From Chitiniphilus eburneus (GTDB lineage Bacteria > Pseudomonadota > Gammaproteobacteria > Burkholderiales > Chitinibacteraceae), in NCBI RefSeq assembly GCF_005048205.1, contig NZ_SUMF01000010.1, forward strand, positions 45,905 to 109,904: DNA of 64,000 nt. Direction: 5' to 3'. The translations under genes were made by a program, and so were the position numbers. Under the pieces are notes generated by a model. The model was not told the origin of the DNA. It saw only the letters and a program-made list of their open reading frames with translations, and searched no databases. This document shows positions 17,428 through 25,631 of this stretch, one piece after another (positions within the stretch are counted from its first letter, which is position 1; the number at the start of each line of letters is the position of its first letter).

Positions 17428-18345
17428 CCCCACCAGCCGTTCGACTTCCGGGCATTCCGTCACGGTTTCGCCCAGGAAGTCGAGCAGGCGCCGCACCGCC
17501 GGCACCAGGCCGCGCCGCGACGGAAACACCGCGTGCACCACGCCGGGGGGCGGTTCCCAGTCGGGCAGCAGCGGCAGCAGGCGCCCGTCGCGCAGCTCGT
17601 CGCGGCACATGTAGTCCGGCATCCACGCAATACCCAGGCCGGCCAGCGCGGCGAGCTTGAGCGTCAGCAGATCGTCCGCCACGTAGCGCGGGTGGTGCAC
17701 GAAGGTATGCTCGACGCCGCCCGGGCCGCGCAGCAGCAGCGTGGCGCGTCCGTCCTGCACCGACATCGCCAGCGTATCCATCCACGACAACTCCTCTGGC
17801 CGGGTGGGCTGGCCCTGCCGCGCCAACTGGGCCGGGCTGACCACCAGCACCGAGCGGGTCAGCCCCAGTTGCTTGACCACCAGGCTGCCGCTGTCCGACA
17901 GCGTGGCGCGCACGCGCAAGGCGATGTCCACGCCTTCCTCCACCAGATCGACCACCCGGTTGGTGACCCGCATGTCGATCTTGACCTGCGGGTTCTGCGC
18001 CAGGAACAGCGGCAGCAAGTGGCCGATGGTGGTCTGCGCCAGCGTGACCGGGCACGCCAGCCGGATGGTGCCGCGCGGTTCGGCGTGCACCTTGGCAACC
18101 GTTTCGTCGGCGGCCCGGGCTTCGTCGCGCATCGCGGCGCAATGGCGGTAGTACAGCTCGCCGACCTCGGTGAGCGACAGTTTGCGGGTGGTGCGCTGGA
18201 GCAGGCGCACGCCCAGCCGGCCTTCCAGCTCCGCCACGCGCCGCGAGAGCCGCGATTTCGGAATGCCCAGCACGCGCCCGGCGGCGGCAAAGCCGCCGCG
18301 TTCGACCACTTCGGCGAAATACAGCATGTCGTTCAGATCCTGCAT
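17422..18345 (-). CDS. LysR-family transcriptional regulator
   Basis: 307 residues from the ATG preceded by GGAGCCACG. The N-terminal helix-turn-helix is MLYFAEVVERGGFAAAGRVLGIPKSRLSRRVAELEGRLGVRLLQRTTRKLSLTEVG, described here by its position 7-60; the rest is the periplasmic-binding-like effector domain. The IPKSRLSRRV form and GELYYRHC segment are typical of the DsdC/AaeR-like group that regulates an adjacent divergent redox gene. It probably controls azoR, which starts 125 bases away on the other strand. Confidence 0.92.
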   Translation of the reverse strand: MQDLNDMLYFAEVVERGGFAAAGRVLGIPKSRLSRRVAELEGRLGVRLLQRTTRKLSLTEVGELYYRHCAAMRDEARAADETVAKVHAEPRGTIRLACPVTLAQTTIGHLLPLFLAQNPQVKIDMRVTNRVVDLVEEGVDIALRVRATLSDSGSLVVKQLGLTRSVLVVSPAQLARQGQPTRPEELSWMDTLAMSVQDGRATLLLRGPGGVEHTFVHHPRYVADDLLTLKLAALAGLGIAWMPDYMCRDELRDGRLLPLLPDWEPPPGVVHAVFPSRRGLVPAVRRLLDFLGETVTECPEVERLVGL

Positions 18346-18355
18346 CGTGGCTCCA

Positions 18356-18375
18356 TTGTCCTGCTGGTGGGACAA
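18356..18375. promoter_or_regulatory. inverted repeat in LysR/azoR intergenic region
   Basis: TTGTCC-N8-GGACAA, perfect six-base arms, ten bases upstream of the LysR start codon. It has the layout of a LysR-type recognition site and would serve autoregulation and azoR control. Confidence 0.55.
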
Positions 18376-18469
18376 TCAATTGCAATCTGGCGATCTTATC
18401 AGCCAATCGCTCCATGGGCAGAATTCATCTCACACCAACCAACGGCCCACACGCCCCGGAGCACCCATC

Positions 18470-19081
18470 ATGAAACTGCTGCACATCGATTCCAGCGTCC
18501 TTGCCGACAATTCCGTTTCCCGCCTGCTGACCGCGCGCATCGCGGCCGAATGGCAAGCGCTGAATCCCGGTGCGCAGGTGAGCTACCTCGACCTGGCGAC
18601 CGATACGCCCGCCCACCTGTCCGGCGAAATCCTCGGCGCCCGCTTCACGCCGGTGGAAGCGCACAGCGCGCTGCAAAAGGCCGAGACCGAGCGGACCGAA
18701 GCCTACCTGGCGCAGTTCCTGGATGCCGACGTGATCGTGGTCGGCGCACCGATGTACAACTTCTCGGTGCCCAGCCAGCTCAAGGCGTGGATCGACCGCA
18801 TCGCGCAGGCCGGCCGTACCTTCAAGTACACCGAGACCGGCCCGGTCGGCCTGGCGGGTGGCAAGACCGTGATCGTCGCCTCCTCGCGCGGCGGCGTGTA
18901 CTCGGCCACCGAGGCACTGCGCGCGCTGGACCACCAGGAGGCCTACCTCAAGACCGTATTCGGCTTCATGGGCATCACCGACGTACGCTTCGTGCGTGCC
19001 GAAGGGGTGAACCTGGGCGAAGCGAAAAAGGCCGAGGCCCTGGCGGCGGCCGAGAAGGACATCGCCGTCGTCACCGGCTGA
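18470..19081 (+). CDS. azoR: FMN-dependent NADH-azoreductase
   Basis: 203 residues from the ATG preceded by CCCGGAGCACCC. Flavodoxin-like fold: HIDSSVLADNSVSRLLTARI at the N-terminus (phosphate-binding loop for FMN), APMYNFSVPSQLKAWIDRIAQAGRTFKY in the centre and ASSRGGVYS for the isoalloxazine ring. AzoR enzymes reduce quinones and azo compounds with NADH in two-electron steps and protect against electrophile stress. Divergent LysR gene is the likely regulator. A hairpin follows the stop. Confidence 0.94.
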   Translation: MKLLHIDSSVLADNSVSRLLTARIAAEWQALNPGAQVSYLDLATDTPAHLSGEILGARFTPVEAHSALQKAETERTEAYLAQFLDADVIVVGAPMYNFSVPSQLKAWIDRIAQAGRTFKYTETGPVGLAGGKTVIVASSRGGVYSATEALRALDHQEAYLKTVFGFMGITDVRFVRAEGVNLGEAKKAEALAAAEKDIAVVTG

Positions 19082-19089
19082 GACCGCGT

Positions 19090-19110
19090 GGCCGGCGGGC
19101 TTCGCCGGCC
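19090..19110 (+). terminator. GC-rich hairpin after azoR
   Basis: GGCCGGCG / CGCCGGCC stem with a five-base loop, nine bases after the stop. No T-run, so it may only slow or stabilise the transcript. Confidence 0.45.
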
Positions 19111-19208
19111 GCCTGGATACTGTTTCCGGATACCAGCGGCGTGATCCGCCGCTGAGCCGTCACCCGATGCCTGGCCACCGCCGGGCATCGTCTTTTGGAG
19201 CATCGCGC

Positions 19209-19649
19209 ATGGACCGCGCCCGGGGAGGTTTGCTGTATCTGCTTGAAAGCGCCGCTGCGGCGTGCCCGCTGGGGCAGGGCGAGCGGCTGGAGCCTGGCGA
19301 TGTTGCGCTGCTTGGCCGCGAACTCGCGGCGCCGGTGCCGCGTGACGGCCTGTGGTTGCCGGGATTTACCGGCCCGGTGGCGCGGCGCTGCAAATGCCAG
19401 ATCCCCGTATCGTGCGGAGCTGGCGTTCGCGCGCGGGTGGTGTCGGGCGAACTCGATGGCGTGGTCGGGCCGTTGCCGTGGCCGGCGTTGTTCGTCGATG
19501 TGTTCCTCGAACCGCTGGCGGTGCTCGCATTGCCGGCTGATGCCGACCTGCGTTTGCTGGATGGCGACATCCAGCGCGAAGGCGGGCAACTGCGCGCGCT
19601 GACGCGCACGCATCTGCTGGCATGGCGGCTCGGCGAGGACGATTGCTGA
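19209..19649 (+). CDS. Hypothetical protein
   Basis: 146 residues from an ATG preceded by TTTTGGAGCATCGCGC, a good ribosome site. I do not recognise a family. The sequence is rich in Leu, Ala and Gly, with acidic runs in the second half (LPADADLRLLDGDIQREGG) and two close cysteines (RCKCQIPVSCG). No signal peptide or clear membrane helix. An overlapping opposite-strand frame is longer but has arginine/serine-rich shadow composition and no ribosome site, so the plus strand is favoured. Confidence 0.5.
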   Translation: MDRARGGLLYLLESAAAACPLGQGERLEPGDVALLGRELAAPVPRDGLWLPGFTGPVARRCKCQIPVSCGAGVRARVVSGELDGVVGPLPWPALFVDVFLEPLAVLALPADADLRLLDGDIQREGGQLRALTRTHLLAWRLGEDDC

Positions 19650-19745
19650 GGCTGCGTTGCGCCGTTGGCACCGGTGGCCGCCGCCAATGGGAGGATGGCC
19701 TCGACGATGCTAGAGTGGCGGCATTTTCCAGTCAGCCATGTATCC

Positions 19746-20240
19746 ATGAAAGCCGACCTCGTGATTCGCGCCGCCACGCCGGCTGACTTCGATGCCATCT
19801 GGCCGATCTTCCACCAGGTGGTGGCGGCGGGCGATACCTACGCGTATGCGCCCGATACCCCGCGCGCCGAAGCCGAGCGGCTGTGGATGAGCCTGCCGCT
19901 GAAAACCTTTGTCGCGGAACTGGCGGGCCAGGTGGTCGGCACCTACTACCTCAAGGCCAACCAGGTGGGCCTGGGCGATCACGTGGCCAATGCGGGCTAT
20001 ATGGTCGCGCAGGCCGCACGCGGGAACGGCGTGGCATCGGCGATGTGCGTCCATTCGCTCGACACCGCGCGGGCGCTGGGGTTTACAGCGATGCAGTTCA
20101 ATTTCGTCGTCGGGACCAACCAGGGGGCGATCCGGCTGTGGGAACGCCACGGCTTCCAGATCGTCGGCCGCCTGCCCGACGCCTATCGCCATGCGCAATT
20201 GGGCAAGGTGCCCGCGCTGGTGATGTACCGCTTCCTATGA
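19746..20240 (+). CDS. GNAT-family N-acetyltransferase
   Basis: 164 residues. The GNAT fold is recognisable from VIRAATPADFDAIWPIFHQVV at the N-terminus, the acetyl-CoA loop in VAQAARGNGVASAM, and GTNQGAIRLWERHGFQIVGRLPDAY at the C-terminus. The substrate is unknown; the sequence resembles L-amino-acid or phosphinothricin-type acetyltransferases. Its TGA overlaps the gntK ATG (ATGA), so the two genes form a coupled pair. Confidence 0.87.
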   Translation: MKADLVIRAATPADFDAIWPIFHQVVAAGDTYAYAPDTPRAEAERLWMSLPLKTFVAELAGQVVGTYYLKANQVGLGDHVANAGYMVAQAARGNGVASAMCVHSLDTARALGFTAMQFNFVVGTNQGAIRLWERHGFQIVGRLPDAYRHAQLGKVPALVMYRFL

Positions 20241-20764
20241 CTCGCCCGCCCGATACGGGTTGCCCGCCGGTCTGGGTGGTGATGGGCGTATCCGGCAGCG
20301 GCAAGACGAGCGTGGGCCTGGGGCTGGCCCAGGCGCTGGGCGCCCGCTTCATCGATGGCGACGATCTGCACCCGCGCGCCAACCTGCTGAAGATGGGTGC
20401 CGGGGTTCCGCTGGACGACGAGGATCGCGCGCCCTGGCTGGAGCGGATCAACGATGCGGTATTCAGCCTGGGCCGCCGCCACGAAGCCGGGGTGATCGTG
20501 TGCTCGGCGCTGAAGCGGCGGTATCGCGACCGGATCCGCCTGGGCAATGCGCAGGTGGCGTTCGTGTTTCTGGAGGGCGACTACGACACCATCGCCAGCC
20601 GCTTGCATGCGCGGCAGGGGCACTACCAGAAAGAGACCATGCTGCGCAGCCAGTTCGACGCACTGGAAATCCCCGGCGCGGACGAGCCGGATGTGCTGCA
20701 TGTGGCGATCTCCGGCACAGCGTCGCAAGTGCTGGCGCGGGCGCTGGCCGCGGTGCGACGCTAG
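20237..20764 (+). CDS. gntK: Gluconokinase (GntK/IdnK type)
   Basis: 175 residues, normal length. It phosphorylates D-gluconate to 6-phosphogluconate. P-loop GVSGSGKTSVG, then FIDGDDLHPRANLLKMGAGVPLDDEDRAPWLERI and VCSALKRRYRDRIR, and the lid segment RLHARQGHYQKETMLRSQFDALE are all characteristic. Translation is coupled to the GNAT gene. The TAG stop lies inside the CTAG flank of a family A repeat; before insertion the same CTAG probably ended the convergent lpxH gene as well. Confidence 0.94.
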   Translation: MTRPPDTGCPPVWVVMGVSGSGKTSVGLGLAQALGARFIDGDDLHPRANLLKMGAGVPLDDEDRAPWLERINDAVFSLGRRHEAGVIVCSALKRRYRDRIRLGNAQVAFVFLEGDYDTIASRLHARQGHYQKETMLRSQFDALEIPGADEPDVLHVAISGTASQVLARALAAVRR

Positions 20765-20989
20765 GGTGAATCGACCTTCAAACGTGGGTGCGAAGGAGGA
20801 AGGCCGGATGCAGGGCAAGGCACAACGCAGCCATGCGCCCGGCCTTCGTCCTTCCCTGCGGGTTGGTCCGTGGGCCGGTGTCTGCTTTGTCGCACGGCTT
20901 GCAGAGAGGAAGGCTCTCTGCGGCGCCGCGCTTCGCGCAGCCATCCGGCCCACGGACCAACGCATCCCATGTTTGAAGGTCGATTCACC
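20765..20989. repeat. Family A inverted-repeat element, full form (copy A2, 225 bp)
   Basis: Ends GGTGAATCGACCTTCAAAC / GTTTGAAGGTCGATTCACC, flanked on both sides by CTAG (20761-20764 and 20990-20993). No open frame of its own. The right CTAG gives the TAG stop of lpxH on the minus strand, the left one that of gntK. Nearly identical to copy A5. Confidence 0.9.
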
Positions 20990-21763
20990 CTAGGCCCGGT
21001 TTTCCCGCGAGGCGCCCTGCGACGTGGTTCCCGGCCAGGGTTCATGCGCCAGCGTCAGCAGTGCCAGGCCATCGGCCGATACCTTCAGATAGCCACCGCG
21101 CCCTTCGTGCCAGTCGGGCAGCACCCAGCGCGTATGGTCCTGCCCGGTGTGGCGGGCGGGGCGATGGGTGTGGCCATGGATCAGGACATGGGCGTTCGCA
21201 TTGCATAACGCAGCGTCCACCGCGCCGGGATTGACGTCCATGATGTACGCGGCCTTGTCGCGATTGCTCGCGCTGGACCGGGCGCGGATCTGCGCCGCTT
21301 CGCGGTTGCGCCAGCCATACGGCAAGCGGCGCCACAGCCACTGCACCAGCGGGTTGCGCACGATGCGGCGGAATCGCTGGTACGCCGCGTCGTCGGTGCA
21401 CAGGCTGTCGCCATGCATCAGCAGCAGTCGCTCGCCGAACGGTGCGATCAGCGTGGGGTCGGCCAGGTAGCCCAGCCGCGCTTCGTCGGTAAAGCGCCGG
21501 CCGCAGAGGAAATCGCGATTGCCCGCCATGAAAAACACCGCCACGCCGGTGTCGGCCAGCAGCGCGAGCTGGCGCGCGATATCGGCGTAGAACGGATCGT
21601 CGAGCTGGTCGTCGCCGATCCAGACCTCGAACAGATCGCCCAGGATGTAAAGCGCCTCGGCCTGCCGTGCGGTATCGGCCAGGAACGCCGAGAAAGCGGC
21701 GGTCGTGGCGGGGTCGGCGGGGGACAGGTGCAGGTCCGAGATCAGCAGGGTAGGGCGCGGCAT
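20990..21763 (-). CDS. lpxH: UDP-2,3-diacylglucosamine diphosphatase
   Basis: 257 residues. It hydrolyses UDP-2,3-diacylglucosamine to lipid X in lipid A synthesis, at the inner face of the cytoplasmic membrane. Calcineurin-type metal motifs are all present: ISDLHLS, GDLFEVWIGDD, AGNRDFL, MHGDSLC and HGHTHRP. Start ATG 21763 (MPRPTLLISDLHLS) gives the family N-terminus. Its last codon is followed by a TAG that lies in the CTAG flank of repeat A2. The ppiB gene lies upstream on the same strand. Confidence 0.95.
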   Translation of the reverse strand: MPRPTLLISDLHLSPADPATTAAFSAFLADTARQAEALYILGDLFEVWIGDDQLDDPFYADIARQLALLADTGVAVFFMAGNRDFLCGRRFTDEARLGYLADPTLIAPFGERLLLMHGDSLCTDDAAYQRFRRIVRNPLVQWLWRRLPYGWRNREAAQIRARSSASNRDKAAYIMDVNPGAVDAALCNANAHVLIHGHTHRPARHTGQDHTRWVLPDWHEGRGGYLKVSADGLALLTLAHEPWPGTTSQGASRENRA

Positions 21764-21848
21764 CGGGTGGTTCGGGTCGGGGGTTGCGACATGGTAAAGA
21801 AAAACGCGGCTACCGGAGCCGCGTTCTTTGCCCGGGCGAAGCCGTGGC

Positions 21849-22352
21849 TTATTGCACGACCTCGGCCTTTTGCAGGACCACGTCCTCCACCGGCACATCC
21901 TGGTGGAAGCCACGGCTGCCGGTCTTCACGCCCTTGATCGCATCGACCACTTCCTTGCCCTTGCTGACCTTGCCGAACACGGCATAGCCGAAGCCCTGCG
22001 GCGTGGGCAGCTGGAAGTTGAGGAAATCGTTGTTGGCGACGTTGATGAAGAACTGCGCCGACGCCGAGTGCGGATCGGGCGTGCGCGCCATCGCCACGGT
22101 GTAGGACTCGTTCTTCAGGCCATTGGCGGCTTCGTTCTCGATGGTGGCGCGGGTGGGCTTCTGGTTCATGCCCGATTCGAAACCGCCGCCCTGGATCATG
22201 AAGCCGTTGATCACGCGGTGGAACACGGTACCGTCGTAGTGGCCGTCGTTCACGTACTGGACAAAGTTGGCAACGGTCTTGGGTGCCTTGGCCTCGTCCA
22301 GCTCCAGCTCGATCTCGCCCATGCTGGTGGTCAGTTTCACAGTGGTCGTCAT
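21849..22352 (-). CDS. ppiB: Cytoplasmic peptidyl-prolyl cis-trans isomerase B (cyclophilin)
   Basis: 167 residues. Full cyclophilin domain: [51 protein letters not shown] and [18 protein letters not shown]. No signal peptide, so cytoplasmic. It catalyses proline isomerisation during folding. Nineteen bases separate it from a second, exported cyclophilin upstream, an arrangement typical of betaproteobacteria. Confidence 0.95.
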   Translation of the reverse strand: MTTTVKLTTSMGEIELELDEAKAPKTVANFVQYVNDGHYDGTVFHRVINGFMIQGGGFESGMNQKPTRATIENEAANGLKNESYTVAMARTPDPHSASAQFFINVANNDFLNFQLPTPQGFGYAVFGKVSKGKEVVDAIKGVKTGSRGFHQDVPVEDVVLQKAEVVQ

Positions 22353-22371
22353 CGCATCGCTCCTTGGTTTG

Positions 22372-22965
22372 TCACTTGGCTTTGGCGGGCTTGGCCGCCT
22401 TGGTCTCATCCTTGGCCGGCAGTTCGCGGGCGCTCTGGATCACGATCGGCTCGGCCGGCGCATCGCCCGGCATCACCTGCACCTTGGCGATCTCGTCCAC
22501 CACGTTCATGCCGGAGACCACCTTGCCGAATACGGTATAGCCCCAGCCGTCGAACGACGGATAGTTCAGCGAATCATTGTTCTTCAGATTGATGTAGAAC
22601 TGGCTGGTGGCCGAATGCGGATCGCCGGTACGGGCCATGGCCACGGTGCCGCGATCGTTCTTCAGGCCGGCTTCCATCGTGGCCTTGGCCTCGTTCTTGA
22701 TCGGCGCGCGGGTGGGCTTCTGGTCACCCTTGGCGGTATAGCCGCCGCCCTGCACCACGAAGTCGCGCACCACGCGATGGAACACCGTGTCGTCGTAATG
22801 CTTGTCCTTCACGTACTGAAGGAAGTTGGCCACGGTGGCGGGCGCTTTCTGCGGATAGAGTTCGAGAACGATCTTGCCCTTGTTGGTTACCAGCTCGACC
22901 TGGGGATCGGCGGCCAGGGCGAAACTGGCCGAGAGCAGCAGTGCGGCGCAAAGCAGGGATTTCAT
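22372..22965 (-). CDS. ppiA: Periplasmic peptidyl-prolyl cis-trans isomerase (PpiA-type cyclophilin)
   Basis: 197 residues. Signal peptide [18 protein letters not shown], cleaved before [12 protein letters not shown], marks it as periplasmic. The cyclophilin core is complete ([61 protein letters not shown]). The C-terminal [13 protein letters not shown] tail is lysine-rich and probably disordered. Forms a pair with cytoplasmic ppiB, likely one transcript. Confidence 0.94.
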   Translation of the reverse strand: MKSLLCAALLLSASFALAADPQVELVTNKGKIVLELYPQKAPATVANFLQYVKDKHYDDTVFHRVVRDFVVQGGGYTAKGDQKPTRAPIKNEAKATMEAGLKNDRGTVAMARTGDPHSATSQFYINLKNNDSLNYPSFDGWGYTVFGKVVSGMNVVDEIAKVQVMPGDAPAEPIVIQSARELPAKDETKAAKPAKAK

Positions 22966-23047
22966 AAACTGTCACCGATAGGTAAAAATCGTGGCAATCA
23001 TAGCACGGGGCCGAGGTAGAATTCCCGGCTCCACCCAGGGAACCCCC

Positions 23048-23683
23048 ATGCTCAAGCTGCCCGCTCTCGACACCGTGATCGCCGAATTCGACACCGTCCT
23101 GCGCACGCTGGCCGCGCCTGCCGTCAGCGCCCGTCCCCACCCCGACGCGCACGTCGAGGAAACGGACATGGACGCGATCCAGAAGCGCCACGCAGCCGGG
23201 CTGATGCGGGTGAATCATTGTGGCGAGGTATGCGCCCAGGCGTTGTACCAGGGGCAGTCGCTGACCGCGCGCGACCCGGCCGCGCGCGAGGCGCTGCGCG
23301 CCGCCGCGCACGAAGAAGTGGAACACCTGGCCTGGACCGAGCGCCGTATCGAAGCGCTGGGCGGGCGCAAAAGCCTGCTCAACCCGCTCTGGTACGCCGG
23401 CAGCCTGGCGATCGGCGTCACCGCCGGCCTGATCGGCGACAAATGGAATCTCGGCTTCCTGGCCGAAACCGAACGTCAGGTCGGGGCCCACCTCGCCGGA
23501 CACCTGCGGCAGTTGCCGCCGCAGGATGCCAAGAGCCGCGCCGTCGTCGAACAGATGCACATCGACGAAACCCACCACGCGGAACTGGCCGACCAACTGG
23601 GCGCGGCGCCCCTGCCGGCGCCGGTGAAGGCCCTGATGCGCGCCACTTCCAGCGTCATGACCACGCTGGCCTACCGCATCTGA
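23048..23683 (+). CDS. coq7: 2-polyprenyl-3-methyl-6-methoxy-1,4-benzoquinol hydroxylase
   Basis: 211 residues from the ATG preceded by CAGGGAACCCC. It is the di-iron hydroxylase for a late step of ubiquinone synthesis. Iron ligands are seen in HCGEVCAQALY, HEEVEHLAWTERR, FLAETERQVGAHL and MHIDETHHAEL. The central amphipathic segment LAIGVTAGLIGDKWNLGFLAE anchors it to the membrane surface. Neisseriales and other betaproteobacteria use Coq7 where many gammaproteobacteria use UbiF. A family A repeat starts 35 bases after the stop. Confidence 0.94.
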   Translation: MLKLPALDTVIAEFDTVLRTLAAPAVSARPHPDAHVEETDMDAIQKRHAAGLMRVNHCGEVCAQALYQGQSLTARDPAAREALRAAAHEEVEHLAWTERRIEALGGRKSLLNPLWYAGSLAIGVTAGLIGDKWNLGFLAETERQVGAHLAGHLRQLPPQDAKSRAVVEQMHIDETHHAELADQLGAAPLPAPVKALMRATSSVMTTLAYRI

Positions 23684-23718
23684 ATCTGCCTGCTCGCAAC
23701 GATGGCCACCATGCCTAG

Positions 23719-23979
23719 GGCGAATCGACCTTCAAACGTGGGTGCGAAGGACGAAGGCCGGATGCAGGGCAAGGCGTGTCGAGCGAAGTGGGGTGATCCC
23801 CACGAGCGAGGCACAACGCAGCGCTGCGCCGGCCTTCGTCCTTCCCTTCGGGTTGGTCCGTGGGCCGATGTCTGCTTTGTCGCACGGCTTGCAGAGAGGA
23901 AGGCTCTCTGCGGCGCCGCGCTTCGCGCAGCCACCCGGCCCACGAACCAACGCATCCCATGTTTGAAGGTCGATTCGCC
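23719..23979. repeat. Family A inverted-repeat element, long form (copy A3, 261 bp)
   Basis: Ends GGCGAATCGACCTTCAAAC / GTTTGAAGGTCGATTCGCC with CTAG on both sides (23715-23718, 23980-23983). Compared with the 225-bp form it has about 36 extra bases around 23775-23810, a hairpin-like GTGGGGTGATCCCCAC segment. It lies between coq7 and the leader of the OFA gene. Confidence 0.88.
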
Positions 23980-24193
23980 CTAGTGGCGCATGCCGTTGAT
24001 GCCTGTCAATCCTCCCTCCGACCTATAAGCGCAAGCTCCCGCTATTCGCCACCTGGGATTTCCGAGCAGTGGGCGGACCAGACCGCCAGCGGAGCCCCGC
24101 CTGCTGTTCCAGCTCCCCGCGCGATCGCGTCCTTCCCGCCCTGACGGCTCGTCCCCAAGGTGGCAGCGATTCCAGAAGAGAGGGGAGGTTGTA

Positions 24194-25471
24194 ATGAAGG
24201 TCAAGAACAGGTGGTTGATTGCCGCGTCGGGAGTGGGTATCCACATCTCGATCGGCTCGGTCTACGCATGGAGCGTGTTCTCCAAACCCTTGATGTCCCA
24301 GATGGGCTGGAGCCTGAAGGAAGTCGGCTTTGCCTTCGGTCTGGCCATTTTCATGCTGGGCATGTCCGCCGCCGTGATGGGGCACGTGGTCGAAAAACGG
24401 GGGCCGCGCTTCTCGGGCATCCTGTCCGCCATCTTCTGGTCGGTGGGCCTGCTGGGCGCCGGGGTCGCCGTATCCATCGGCAATCTCTGGATGCTGTACC
24501 TCTGTTACGGCGTGATCGGCGGCATCGGCCTGGGCACGGGCTACGTCACACCGGTTTCCACCCTGATGAAATGGTTCCCGGACCGTCGCGGCCTGGCCAC
24601 CGGCCTCGCGATCATGGGCTTCGGCTTTGCGTCCTTCCTCGGCGCGCCGCTGATGGCCGAGCTGATCCAGACCGTGGGCATCGCCAGCACCTTCTTCATC
24701 CTGGGCTCGATCTATGCCGTAGTGATGCTGGCCTCCGCGCTGTATCTGGAGCCGCCGCCCGCCGGCTGGCATCCGGACGGCTTTGCCGAGGCGCTGGCCG
24801 AAGGCCGCAAGAAGCCGCAGATGGACCTGATGCCGATGACGGCCAACGAAGCGGTCAAGACCAAGCCGTTCTATGGCCTGTGGCTGATGATGTTCATCAA
24901 CATCACTTGCGGCATCGCGGTGATCTCGGTGGCATCGCCCATGGCGCAGGAAGTGACCGGCATGAGTGCGCTGGCCGCCGGCGCGGTGGTCGGCATGATC
25001 GGCCTGTTCAACGGTGGCGGTCGGCTGGGCTGGGCATCGTTCTCCGATGTGCTGGGGCGCCCCAATACCTATATCGCGTTCTTCGTGATCGAAGTACTCG
25101 CCTTCTATCTGCTGCCTTCGCTGACCCAGGTAGTGATGTTCCAGGTGGTGCTGTATCTCATCATGACGTGCTACGGCGGCGGCTTCTCCACGTTGCCCGC
25201 GTATATCGGTGATCTGTTCGGCACCAAGCAGGTCAGCGCCATCCATGGCTACGTGCTCACCGCCTGGGCGATGGCCGGTCTGGTGGGGTCGTCTTTCGCC
25301 TCGTTCCTGCGCGAAGCCACCGGCAGCTACGCCGCGATGACCACGGTGTTTGCCGTGATCTTCCTGCTGGCATTGACGGTGTCGGTCGCGATGAAGGTCT
25401 TCATTCAGCGCGAACTGGCCCGGCGTCACGCCTTGCAGCCGGCGCTGGCGGTGGAGAGCGACGTCGCCTGA
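24194..25471 (+). CDS. OFA-family MFS transporter (oxalate/formate antiporter type)
   Basis: 425 residues, 12 helices, ATG preceded by GAGGGGAGGTTGTA. The N-terminal WLIAASGVGIHISIGSVYAWSVFSKPL is the hallmark of the oxalate:formate antiporter group, and the GYVTPVSTLMKWFPDRRGLATGLAIMGFGF segment after helix 4 supports it. Family members exchange small carboxylates such as oxalate, formate, lactate or pyruvate; the true substrate cannot be read. A formate/nitrite-type channel operon follows after a terminator, hinting at linked small-acid metabolism. The ~190 bases between repeat A3 and the start hold a GC-rich leader without a clear motif. Confidence 0.88.
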   Translation: MKVKNRWLIAASGVGIHISIGSVYAWSVFSKPLMSQMGWSLKEVGFAFGLAIFMLGMSAAVMGHVVEKRGPRFSGILSAIFWSVGLLGAGVAVSIGNLWMLYLCYGVIGGIGLGTGYVTPVSTLMKWFPDRRGLATGLAIMGFGFASFLGAPLMAELIQTVGIASTFFILGSIYAVVMLASALYLEPPPAGWHPDGFAEALAEGRKKPQMDLMPMTANEAVKTKPFYGLWLMMFINITCGIAVISVASPMAQEVTGMSALAAGAVVGMIGLFNGGGRLGWASFSDVLGRPNTYIAFFVIEVLAFYLLPSLTQVVMFQVVLYLIMTCYGGGFSTLPAYIGDLFGTKQVSAIHGYVLTAWAMAGLVGSSFASFLREATGSYAAMTTVFAVIFLLALTVSVAMKVFIQRELARRHALQPALAVESDVA

Positions 25472-25491
25472 TCGTCGCGGTACCCGGTTCG

Positions 25492-25521
25492 AAGGGAAGG
25501 GGCGAAGCGCCCTTTCCCTTT
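25492..25521 (+). terminator. intrinsic terminator after OFA transporter
   Basis: AAGGGAAGGGGCG / CGCCCTTTCCCTT long stem with AAG loop and a TTTG tail. Confidence 0.85.
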
Positions 25522-25540
25522 GTGTTGCAGGTGTTTGATC

Positions 25541-25575
25541 AAACCCATCGCTACGGCATTTGTACCGATGGGTTT
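25541..25575. promoter_or_regulatory. 10-bp inverted repeat upstream of the channel operon
   Basis: AAACCCATCG (25541-25550) and CGATGGGTTT (25566-25575) are perfect inverted arms around a 15-base loop, followed by TTTATG. It could be a second terminator or a leader/operator structure for the channel gene, which begins 57 bases later. Confidence 0.45.
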
Positions 25576-25631
25576 TATGAAGCACTTTACTGCTCACAAG
25601 GCGGTATACGCTTGGCATATTCGCTTTACAT

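Noticed and set aside
19160..19798. Minus-strand frame opposite the hypothetical gene at 19209
   Set aside because: Ser/Arg/Pro-rich with no ribosome site; the plus strand has GGAG at proper spacing.
20788..20976. Small open frames inside family A elements (also near 23742, 45713)
   Set aside because: They are repeated because the DNA is repeated, differ in frame between length variants, and have no ribosome sites.
23998..24193. Riboswitch in the leader of the OFA-type transporter
   Set aside because: The leader is GC-rich with possible stems, but I could not match any known riboswitch core.
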